A DNA stretch of 64,000 bases, from the NCBI GenBank assembly GCA_010015745.1, contig ML978189.1, positions 124,001-188,000 on the forward strand. The letters are read 5' to 3'. Under the pieces are notes generated by a model. It had not been told where the DNA came from and searched no databases. It worked only from the letters and a program-made list of their open reading frames with translations. The DNA is from Setomelanomma holmii. Its lineage: Eukaryota > Ascomycota > Dothideomycetes > Pleosporales > Phaeosphaeriaceae. Shown here in pieces: positions 54,564-64,000 of the stretch. The first letter of the stretch is position 1; every line of letters begins with the position of its first letter. A program made the translations under genes and the position numbers.

Positions 54564-55415
54564 GAGCCGAAGAGCCTAAGAGCCTCTCGAGAATGATACA
54601 CCCACGGGCGAAAAGGCATTCAGTGCAACCACGCTCTGGACACAGAGAGACACCTGAGTTGCTGCCCCGGATCGTATGGAGCATAGCAGGGATGCCTTTC
54701 GGAACATTATGCTTGGACCAGGATGGATGCGAGCGTACTCTGTCGCCATTTGGTATCTATAGCTGAGGGGGACCACGCTTCAAAAGACCCTGCATGCATA
54801 GAACAACCAACCTGATACGGATTATGGCAATTCTGCATCACAATGATGAATGGAAAAGAGGCCGCCGTGGCCGAAAGCATGCATTGGATACCGCAAGGCT
54901 CCGAGGAGCAAAATTGGTAGTGACAGCAATTATGAGCATTTCCTCGACATCAAACAGCCTTCATTCATCAGGCTATTTAATTGCAATTGCTATAAGACTT
55001 ACGGTAATTGGCTGTAGAAAGATTAGTAGGAATTATCTGACATAAGATGGACCCTACTTTTCATAACGAAATTGTTGTTTAGTATCTTGTTCATTTTGAT
55101 GATGCTGGTTCCTGACGATCCGGGGTTGAGCTATGACATCACAGATCGGAACCAAGAACAACAATGCGACTAACATCGCACTACGCATCTCTGCGTTCCG
55201 GAGCACCCGCACATGTACAATGATGTTTGAAGCTCTCGACTGAGAGGCTTAAAACACACAAGCATGGCAAAGTGCGCTTGGTCTTGTTCGTGCGCCCCTC
55301 GTTAATCCTTCGATTGCTCGGCCTGAGCGCAACGGCGGACTGACTCCCTCTCCTTCGACATTCTACATAGTTCTTTTCCGCGATACCCAGCCATTGGCCT
55401 TTCTCTTCTCTTTCC
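54564..55415. other. Intergenic region
   Basis: AT-richer than its surroundings between about 54.9 and 55.1 kb. It should contain the promoter of the lipase gene at 55416. No gene is seen. Confidence 0.4.
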
Positions 55416-57788
55416 TTGTTCATCATGCCTTTCCTCGAGCGACAGACCACGCGTATCACTGGAACCGATCACGACCACGATGGCCAACGTTCCAGTGGTA
55501 TCGGAAAGCACTCGACCGGCGAGGTACCACACGCGAAGAAACCTCGATCACGACCGCCAACTTCACTTCGGGACCACCTGCCCTTCGTTGCGCGCTCATT
55601 ACCCCCATCGTCTGGTCCATACTCAATAGGATCTATGGAGATCGAAGTCCCCGTCGAAGACCCTCATGTCATCTCACACATATCAAGAAATGGCAAGCAT
55701 TTACTGCAACTAGAGACGGTTTTGTTCACGCTGTACTATCCTGCAACATTTGGCAGTGGTGCTGGTAGAGCCCCAAGTGGGAGCAAGAAGTGGAGTCGTG
55801 AGACTTGGGTGCCTCGCCCTAGAATCGAGACTGCGAAAGGATACGCGAAGTTTGCAGGCCTTCCAAACTGGGCCGGCGTTGGCTTTGCAGGCGCGACCAC
55901 AATGCTCACGAAATTGCGTGCATATCGCAACAGTCCCCCAGCTCGGCACTGGCCTCCTGAGGGAAATCTGAAGAAACGCGGATACAAACTGAAGAATCAA
56001 CAAGGTCCTCCTCCCGAGGGGATTGACAGGGAGCCAATCTTTCCCTTGTTGATGTTTAGTCATGGTCTAGGCGGATCACGAAGCGCATACAGCAGCTTGT
56101 GTTGCGAGTTTGCAAGTTACGGATTCGTTGTTTGTGCTGTCGAGCATCGAGACGGAAGCGGTCCCCGGACGTTCGTCAACCACGTCAAACGCACAAGGGC
56201 AAAGAAGGACAGGCACGGAGGCGCGCGAGCAGACCAAGCAGACTGCGATGGCGATCCAACGTGTGAGACGGGGAAGGAGACTTGCTACGCCCTCGACCAC
56301 ACTGACGAAGAAATCAGGCAGGGATACCACAAAGTCGTATGTCTTGTTTGCCCACTGACTGGTGATCGAGAGCATTCAGCTGACTATGGCAGGACTACAT
56401 CTTTCCGAAAGACAATCCCACAGACACGTCTCCGAACAACGAACGTGGCGTCGATCGAGAACTCCGTAATGCTCAGATCGAATTGCGCCTTTGTGAGCTC
56501 GAGGAGGCCTATCGAGTACTGAAGATTATATGCGCGGGCGATGGAGAAAAGATAGCGCAGCAGAACCTCCGTGGCGAAGGCTACGTTGGGGGCAGTTCGC
56601 AAGGCCTGGTAGGCGTCAATTGGGCGCAATGGAAGAACCGGTTCCACGTCGACAAGATTACAATGGCTGGACACTCATTCGGCGCTGCAACCGTGGTTGA
56701 GGTTCTCAGACACACGGATCGGTTTGTAAATGTCCAGGCGGGCATCATTTACGACATCTGGGGTGCGCCAATAAAGCCTCCAGCGGAGGACCCAAAGCAT
56801 CGCATACATTTACCTCTTCTTGGCATCAACTCTGAGGCCTTTATGTACTGGCAGTCCAACTTCAATGCTGTACAATCGCTGATGCGGGAGGCGAGCGAAC
56901 ATGGCTCGCCAGCATACCTGCTTACCGTCCGAGGCTCTGTTCACATATCGCAGTCTGATTTCTCGGTTGTGTATAAGCACATAACGTCATTCCTCTTGAA
57001 GGCCACAGTCCATCCCTATCGGGCCATTGATCTGAACATATCGTAAGCATATCTCGTCTGTTTCCAGTCCGATTCGATAGCTGACGCAATCGAACAGTGC
57101 CAGTCTCGAATTCCTTAGCCTGGTAACACCCTCGACTAGCAGCGGCAAAGCTATCATTGACCGTTGTATGACAAACGAGTCGATTCTCCGAACAGAATTG
57201 ATAGAAGAGCTGCCGGATGAGCACCGCCCAGACGATGCGTACATCGCGGCCAAGCTCCGAGTGGACCATGAATTCAAGAAACGTGTAGCTGCGGGACTGC
57301 AAAGGAAGCTCAAGCGGAACTTCCAGGGAGGTATGGGCACAGGATATACAACATCAGACGAAGTCTGGAGCCACTTCAAGCCCACCGAGGAGCAGCTCGA
57401 GAAGTGGATCAACGAAGAAGGGCGAGGGGAGGCCCGGATTGACGAACAGACTGCGATGAAAGGGGATGGACCAAATGTCGCAAGCGACGACTCAAACTTG
57501 GGCGGCGATAATAATAGAGATGGTGAGGCTACTTCGCTGAGCGATGCGGATGAAGAACGGCGGCGTACTGATGTTGAGAGACACACGGATTCACAGAACG
57601 ATGAAAATGTCCCACGAGACCTTCGTGAGGTCTCTCCGACAGCAGTAGAGGGCAAAGATCGCGATACTGGAGCAGGAAGCCCAATCTATGCATCGGCCGC
57701 TGCGCCGGTCGATGCGTCAAATGATGCGCCACAGGACACTTGGCTAGGCATGCTTCCTGCGCTTAGAGATGGGCCGGAACAGGACTAG
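55416..57788 (+). CDS. PAF-acetylhydrolase-like phospholipase (PF03403) with long C-terminal extension
   Basis: Three exons, 55416-56336, 56393-57042 and 57098-57788, give 753 residues. The enzyme class hydrolyses the sn-2 acyl group of platelet-activating-factor-like or oxidised phospholipids. The catalytic triad is visible: S402 in the nucleophile elbow AGHSFGA, D428 in IIYDIWGAP and H491 in RGSVHIS. The oxyanion segment is MFSHGLGGSRSAYSS. The first intron falls inside KV|DYIFPKDNPTD; reading through it shifts frame. The N-terminal 60 residues are polar and lack a signal peptide, so it is probably intracellular. Beyond the hydrolase domain, about 200 residues are acidic, Asp/Glu/Arg-rich and likely disordered, ending DTWLGMLPALRDGPEQD. 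Such tails occur in fungal members but not in secreted animal enzymes. Confidence 0.9.
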
Positions 57789-58672
57789 AGCTGCATCGTA
57801 GGGCGATACGGCCATTTTGAATGTAAATGTGGGTCGATATGTACCTGATTGCCGTCCCAAACAGGTATTGAGGACAGCCTTACGGCCGTTTGTATGTATA
57901 GATGTCGCGTAGTCATCTAGTCTCCATCATCATGGAAATTTGCAACATGCATGTCAGCACAGAAGCTTCGGCATCAAGATGTGCTGTCGGCATGGCGACT
58001 TGGCGAGGCTGAATCACGTGACGCGCGAGCAGAAACCGAGGCGTGGATTTGGTGTTTAGTGATCATCTCAACACCTACTCCGCCGGCGCAACATTGGGCC
58101 ACGCCCTTGGCAATAGACACAGCACCTCAACCACAACGTCTTCATGAAAGAAAACAGTCACCGAGTGCCAGTTTCCCGACGAAATCTCGAAGATTTTGAT
58201 TCAGCTACACAAAGCATCATGGTGTAACGCATCTCGATTTCGCGCAGCGAATACGACAAAGCGGCATCGCTCGTTTGTGGTTCGCTTGGTAAGCTGTGGG
58301 CTTGCGGGGGCATGTGCGCATCCTTGTAACGTCGTGCTGAGCGGCCGCTACGCGTGCTGAGTCGAGAGTTCCGGAACTTTTCCTGGTTAAGGTGCTTTTC
58401 TCGATCTGGTGGCAGGAGATTTCGAGACTCTTATATGCCTGACTGGGTGCGTCACACCTTGGCTTCTTCCAACACCGCACAGCTGCCAACATCACTTCTT
58501 CAAGCCGACCGTTGAGGCTGATTACTTGTGCATCTGAAGATTACTTATACGTTTGCACGTCAAGGCTGTAAGGTGCCTTGCGTATTCCGCTACTTCCGCG
58601 CTAGCGAGCGATAGACTCCACTCGCTCGGCTGGGGTTCAGACGACATCATATATTGAGTCTGAAAGAGCAGG
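57789..58672. other. Intergenic region
   Basis: Separates the lipase gene from the bZIP gene, both on the plus strand. Contains the bZIP promoter. Short frames at 57951-58199 and 58217-58495 have no support. Confidence 0.4.
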
Positions 58673-60929
58673 ATGAGTTCAGACTCAGAGGGGCAGGCGC
58701 CTACGAGGAAGAGGTCGAGGACGAGTGAAGAGGCAGGTGCTGGTGGTGCAAAAGAGGGGAAGAAAGCCAGGGGACGGCCCAGAGTGGATACACAAGATGC
58801 TACGGCTGCAGATGTGAGTGTCGCGAACACCTTTCAAGCCCCTCCAGATACCTCGTATCTGCGAGATACATGTGTGGCTGGAGTCAACATGTGTGAAAGT
58901 GTTTACGCGGGTTGTGCACTGCTCAGGCGAGGGATCCGCTAACCAAGGAGTAGAGGCGAAGAACACAGATACGCCTTGCGCAACGAGCATACCGGCAAAG
59001 AAAAGAGACTACCATCGTATCGCTCAAGCAGCAAAGCACGCAGCTTCACTCCATCATAGAGCAGATGAACAAGACCTTCTTACGATTCAACGACTCAACA
59101 CTCAAGTCAGGTTTACTGCAGTTGAACCCTGCTTTAGCCAGAGAGCTCAAGCGCGCCACCGACACGTTCTCTTCTCTCACAAAGACGGCAAGTGAGCTTC
59201 AGAACAGCGACGAGGATCATGTTGAAGGTGTCGAGAATGCAACGGATGGCCAGATCACCCAGGGACCAAAGACAGCTTCGTAAGTAATCTCCATCACAAG
59301 GCGGCAGAGCAGATAATCCTGGAGACTTGTCGATATACAACACGCTGGAATGCCCGTATGGCTGATTGACCTTACTGACTGTGACCACAGACCGGTGCAA
59401 GCAACTGTTGAAGTGGGTTGGGGTTACTCTGCTATGCCAGACCATAGTGAGCGAAACAACACCACGCAACATGTACAAACACAAACACAATCGGACAACT
59501 ACTTCCAGACCCTGCAGGGAGGCTTCAGTAATAGCTTAGTGAGGCGGCAAACGACAATTGGAGAGCTCTGGGATCAGTCAAGGAACGATTCATCACAACA
59601 CCGCACCACAACTACTGCGTCGCGACAGACAACGGCATTGCCCTTTGGGCTTGTCGACATTCTCAGCCAGCCGCATGACTCGTATGGAAACGCGACCACA
59701 CAGCAAGACATCTTCTCCGTCAACATACCCACCCCTGATGTCACACCGCCGACTACTAGGTTGTCGACGCCGCCACTGTCATTGCCAAACCCGCTTGTGA
59801 ATAAGACAATCGCACCCATATTTACCTACAGTCACGATGAAACTACCTTTGCCCGACGCCTCACCCGTGCAGCCCTCGAAACTGGCTTTCACCTTGTCAG
59901 CACTGCCAATGTTCGCCCTTCTGCCCTCAACTACGTCTTCAAGCTTTCCCTTCCCTATCTCAGTCTCGACCAGCTCCGCACTCGCTTCAAGATGTTGCTA
60001 TCTCGCAGCGTCAATGAAGACTTGGACTTCTGGGAGACGCCCTTCATCCATCTTGGCGGCGCTGGAACCCACTATCCCCGCAAAGACGCTAACGGCAACA
60101 TCCTTGCCAAGACGGATATTTGGACGATACGCCAGATCGGACCGCTAGAGAAGCGCATGGCACGACTTGAGAATATTGCCGACGGTCGCTGGGAAGATCT
60201 TAGCGACATCGACCTCACCGTTTTCGAAGGTGAGTGGTTCGATGCATACGATGTCGAAGGCTATCTTGAAGATCGCTGGAGTTGTCACGTCGACCCCAAG
60301 TACTCGTTCGCGGAGTGTGTCATCGAGAAGGAAGACCCCGAGCCATCTGGCGTCAGCTACCTCGAACAATTGGACGCCGCGTCTCGACGGACTTCGAAGG
60401 ACTCCGATTCTCCAAGTCTAATGCGCAGCACGACGAGCTCGTCAACTTCATCGTCAACTAATTCTGTCGCTAACTCGACCAACCCATACAACGTACCAGA
60501 TGCGCCGTTTGGACTAGATATGTCCTTCCAAACCCCACCCTACCCTCATGGCAACAACGACTTCTCTAAGTTCAACGAGATTGATCTGTCGTTTGATCAG
60601 ACCTTAGGTTTGGATCTTGCACCTGGATACGACTACGGCTTCTCGGCTGACAGCTATGCGGATACGAATCTCGGGTTGGATATGATGGGGCCGAACGAAC
60701 CTCTACCAATCGTCAAACAGAAGAGGAAGAAGTCAGTGATGATAGACGTGAGTACGCTGATCAATGGTAAGTTCACATGTTGAAAAAGCTGCGTGCAATG
60801 GTTGCTGACGTGTCTACAGAGATCATTAAACATGGTGTATGTCTTGGTCGTGCGCCAGGCTTTAGAAGAAAAGATGTTGACATGGCAGTGCAAAAGGCTA
60901 TGATGCCGATGCAGATCCCGACTTATTGA
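58673..60929 (+). CDS. bZIP transcription factor (AP-1-like fungal type)
   Basis: Four exons, 58673-58813, 58954-59279, 59391-60766 and 60820-60929, give 650 residues. Exon 1 ends with KKARGRPRVDTQDATAAD and exon 2 opens exactly at the basic region RRRTQIRLAQRAYRQRKETT (from about residue 48), so the first intron splits the domain cleanly. A zipper-like segment follows (IVSLKQQSTQLHSIIEQMNK). The next part (KTFLRFNDSTLKSGLLQLNP) is conserved in this fungal group. The middle is Thr/Ser/Asn-rich. A C-terminal region has LTRAALETGFHLVSTANVRP with VFKLSLPYLSLDQLRTRFKM. The last exon gives EIIKHGVCLGRAPGFRRKDV, typical of the family end. The 140-nt first intron uses acceptor GAGTAG. Likely nuclear; targets unknown. 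Confidence 0.9.
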
Positions 60930-61558
60930 TGTTGCGTGTCATCTCGAGGCTGTGGGTCTTTCTTTGTCGTCGATTGTGGATTGAGATGTGAGAAGTGCGC
61001 AATACTTGCAGTCAGCTTCGGTCACTGGTCGTACCATCAGGCGCAAGGTCGCAATCACTGGCGTTGGTGGAACACCGACATTTAGGAACAACGAATTTAC
61101 GAACTAGGTGTATCAGAAATAGTTAATAACTTTATTCGCGCGACGGCAGTGAAAGCGCAGGGTGTCCAGCATCTCAGTGGCTTTGTAATGGGCATGGTCA
61201 CGTGCTAGTGACTAGCGCGCTCCTAGCGATTGCCAGAGTCAAAGATCGTCCAAGCTGCCTGGACCAACGCCGGAACACCTACCTGCAACCCGACGACCAC
61301 AAGTTGAAGGCGCCCGCAAACGTCGTATAAGACCCGCGCGCTGCGGATCCCGTCTTCGTAGTTCACACCAGAGGCGCAACAGTTCCCTTGAGTGCGCGCA
61401 ACCTGCCAAACCGCCGCCTCAAGCGCTGGCGCTGTTAGCCTTGCCTTGCCGTCCATATCCACCGCCCGCACACGAGCAACAGTCGCAAGCCGTTGCACCG
61501 TGCCTGCGAGCCTTGATACCGTGTAATAGATAGCTGAAAGAGTCGCGGAAGAGGCGTC
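60930..61558. other. Intergenic region
   Basis: Contains the 3' end of the bZIP gene and the promoter of the TFIIA subunit gene. A 133-codon minus-strand frame (61223-61624) overlaps the next gene's start and has no domain; not called. Confidence 0.4.
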
Positions 61559-63182
61559 ATGTCGAACCAGATCGTGGTTAGTATTCCCGGTTGCGCTGCA
61601 CGCGGCGCCATGGTGAGAGCACACGCGCTGACCGCAACAACCAGGGCACCGTCTACGAGCAGATCATTGCAAAGGTGGTGCAGGCCTCTCAAAATGATTT
61701 CGAAGAGTTCGGCGTGGATCAGTCGACGCTCGACGAGATGAAGCAGGTATGTGACTGCCTGGCCGCAGCCCGGCTATGGTACCTTCCTCTCCATTGTCGC
61801 AGCACCGCGCAGTTGCGCCAGCACCGCACCACTCTTCCCTGCCTTCGCTCTTTTTGTCCAAACTGTTCTCCTATCATCTGCGTTCCGTGACGATGTGGCA
61901 ACGCTGCCTGGCTTGGGGGTTGAAGGGGCGGCCGAAAGCGGGGCTGGGTTGCCGGCTGGTTTCGCAGGTCGGGGGCGCCTCTGTATTTGGGTCACTTTTT
62001 ATAGCCCCTGCTGAGCTGCGCAACCCCGCCAAGCCAAGCCCATCGCTGCCCAACGCGGTATAGCCCGTCATGTGACGGCTGCCTATGCCTGATCGAATTC
62101 CATTCATATCATGGCCATGAGCTAACAATAAAGCAGGGCTGGCAAGAGAAGCTTTCTGCTCTCAAGGTCGCACAGTTCCCGTGGGATCCTCAGCCCGAGC
62201 CGGTCCGTCAGCCACCGACAGTGCCGTCGAATGTCAAGTCTGAGAACGACCTGCCGCCTGTGTCGGCGCCTCAGGAGTCGCTGAACTTTCCCAATGTGCC
62301 CATCAAGACGGAGGGTGGGTACCAGCCGCCTATCTCGAGCTACCCACAAGCTCAGGCCAACGGTGGTTCTTACAATGGTGGCTATGATCAGAATCAGAAC
62401 ATAGCCTCGCAACGAGCCGCGGCCCTCGTGCAGCAGCGTATGCAGCAAAGTAACAACTTTACCAATCTGCCTCCACAAGGCCGTCAACCCATGATGCCCA
62501 TGCAGGGTCAGATGCCTCAGCAAGGTCAGCAGCAGCATATGATGGCCCAGCAACAGCAGCGTCTACCTCAGCAAGTGCCGCAACAACGCCCACCGCCACA
62601 ACAAGGCCATCTGCAGTACTCGCAAAACGATGGTACTGGTGATGCGCTTGCGGACTGGGAGGCTCTTAAGGCAGCACGAGCGGCAGCTCTTCAAGACGAA
62701 GCGGGTCGTCTCGCGGCTGATGACTTCATGCGCGCACGTGTTGATGCCATGGCTATGCGTCAGGATAGCGGCTTGATGGTACCGCTCGAATCCATGCCGA
62801 AAGGCAAGAAGAGGAAGGCAGCTGCTCGCGTGCTCCAGGCGGAAGATGCGGAAGCATCGTCAACTGCACCAGGACCAGCACGCTTTGACGGTGAGGATGA
62901 CGAGGTCAAGGAGGATCCTGAAGATGCGATCAACTCGGACCTTGACGATCCTGAAGATGAGCTCAACGACGGCGACAACAGTGATGACGAGATGGTCGAC
63001 TACATGCTGTGCACCTATGACAAGGTCCAGCGGGTCAAGAACAAGTGGAAGTGCACGCTCAAGGACGGCATCTTGACCACGAACAAGAAGGAGTAAGTTT
63101 TGCAAGTCTATCATATGACGCAATATGCTAACAGCATCATAGGTACCTCTTCCACAAGGCCAACGGCGAGTTCGAGTGGTAG
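61559..63182 (+). CDS. toa1: TFIIA large subunit (TOA1, alpha/beta)
   Basis: General transcription factor subunit that stabilises TBP on the TATA box together with TOA2. Four exons, 61559-61576 (18 nt, MSNQIV), 61645-61746, 62137-63092 and 63143-63182, give 371 residues. The N-terminal helix domain reads GTVYEQIIAKVVQASQNDFE, then GVDQSTLDEMKQ, and after a 390-nt intron GWQEKLSALKVAQFPWDPQ; this matches TFIIA-L. The middle is Gln/Pro/Met-rich and disordered. An acidic segment (DDEVKEDPEDAINSDLDDPE) precedes the C-terminal beta domain (MLCTYDKVQRVKNKWKCTLK), and the last exon completes YLFHKANGEFEW, the conserved end. All domains are present. Nuclear. Confidence 0.95.
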
Positions 63183-64000
63183 TAGTCCTCGAGAAGTCAC
63201 GGTTGTACGTCGCAGCATTTCACGAGCTCGATTGGACCAACTTGTCTCACTGCAAACATCATCAGAAATCATCATCGGCTAGAGCTTGTGATGACACGTC
63301 TCACCGTCCATGGTCTCACACTCAAATTCGACAAACTCGAAAACACAAAAACAAACAAAGTGCCATCGGAAGCAAGTAATGTATTTGGATATTAGGCGCT
63401 TGCTTCCAGATTGATACCACAAGTCCTTTAATGGACGAACAATCTCCACACTAAAAGAAGACTCTTAATGAAGGACCAGGACTGCAGATATCATGACGTC
63501 AAAATGAGCGTCAAAGGCTTCCCTTCATCTCTTGATGTATCTCGTCGCTAAAGTTTCAGGTCGCATATCCTTTCCTCACTCAGCGACCAGGGACTAGGGA
63601 ACCGGGTCACCTTTCATCGTTTCCTTACATTATTGCCGTCAAATGACATGGCACAACAGAGCACAATCCCAAAAAGGTTACCGGAACAAACTTTGCGGTC
63701 GAAAATGAACTCGTCCACGCTTGCAGTATGCGCAGTGGGAAAATGAGGTATAGAATATACGCTCGCATTGGCATTTTACTTTATCGCAGACACTCCAGAT
63801 ATGTGTCCTCGTAGTTACTCTGTGTAGACCAAATGGGAAAGTAATGTACACTGGGAATGAAATCCTCGATGCTTAGACTATGATGTGACTGCTAAAGGCT
63901 CTCATCCACATTCCCAGGGTGAGTAGCAAAACGCCAAGGTAGCGGAGGCGTCTGGACTCACATGTTCCTTATGTTCAATGTTCAATATTGTCAGATTGTG
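63183..64000. other. Intergenic region at window end
   Basis: Follows the TFIIA gene; the first few hundred bases are its 3' untranslated part. No open frame with a domain is seen before the window ends. Confidence 0.4.

Noticed and set aside
61223..61624. 133-codon minus-strand frame near the TFIIA start
   Set aside because: It overlaps the first exon and promoter of toa1 and has no known motif.

Overview
This window is nuclear DNA of a filamentous ascomycete. Its genes carry many short introns (about 45-150 nt, GT...AG, often with a CTAAC/CTRAT branch-like box). The families are typical of Pezizomycotina: a Zn2Cys6 factor, fungal bZIPs, a HET protein, a fungal rhodopsin-domain membrane protein, a heme-thiolate peroxidase and 2EXR/F-box-like proteins. 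The style of several proteins suggests Dothideomycetes, but that is inference. All exon models were built by eye from splice sites and frame continuity; no searches were run.

Layout: 0.4-3.2 kb Zn2Cys6 regulator (+). 4.3-5.7 kb D-amino-acid oxidase ending in SKL (+). 6.2-6.8 kb small coiled-coil protein (+). 7.0-8.1 kb intact 2EXR/F-box-like gene (-). 8.5-10.6 kb broken paralogue (-). 12.0-13.5 kb secreted peroxygenase-like heme-thiolate protein (+). 14.0-15.6 kb senescence/spartin-domain protein (+). 17.5-19.0 kb 2OG-Fe(II) oxygenase (+). 20.4-21.9 kb bZIP (-). 21.9-26.0 kb gene-empty. 26.0-27.9 kb GH1 beta-glucosidase (-), divergent from 28.8-30.4 kb DUF1479 oxygenase-like protein (+). 30.8-32.5 kb second broken 2EXR-like gene (+). 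32.6-35.8 kb decayed hAT transposon with an exact 8-bp target duplication. 36.1-37.6 kb another F-box-like protein (-). 38.1-38.4 kb small ORF (-). 38.5-39.6 kb kelch protein (-), divergent from 39.9-42.2 kb coilin-like protein (+). 42.9-44.0 kb short MetE-like methyltransferase (+). 44.4-46.1 kb Uba4 (-). 48.2-50.5 kb HET protein (+). 51.3-52.7 kb rhodopsin-domain membrane protein (-). 54.0-54.6 kb Slx9 (+). 55.4-57.8 kb PAF-acetylhydrolase-like lipase (+). 58.7-60.9 kb bZIP (+). 61.6-63.2 kb TFIIA large subunit (+).

The window mixes housekeeping genes (TFIIA-L, Slx9, Uba4, coilin-like) with accessory genes, without an obvious biosynthetic cluster. The most notable structure lies between 7 and 37 kb. 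It holds one intact and two disabled 2EXR-type paralogues, plus a hAT element next to one of the broken copies. Stops in the minus-strand copy and in the transposase often sit where a tryptophan codon is expected, which fits C-to-T (RIP-like) mutation. I found no wholly new system.
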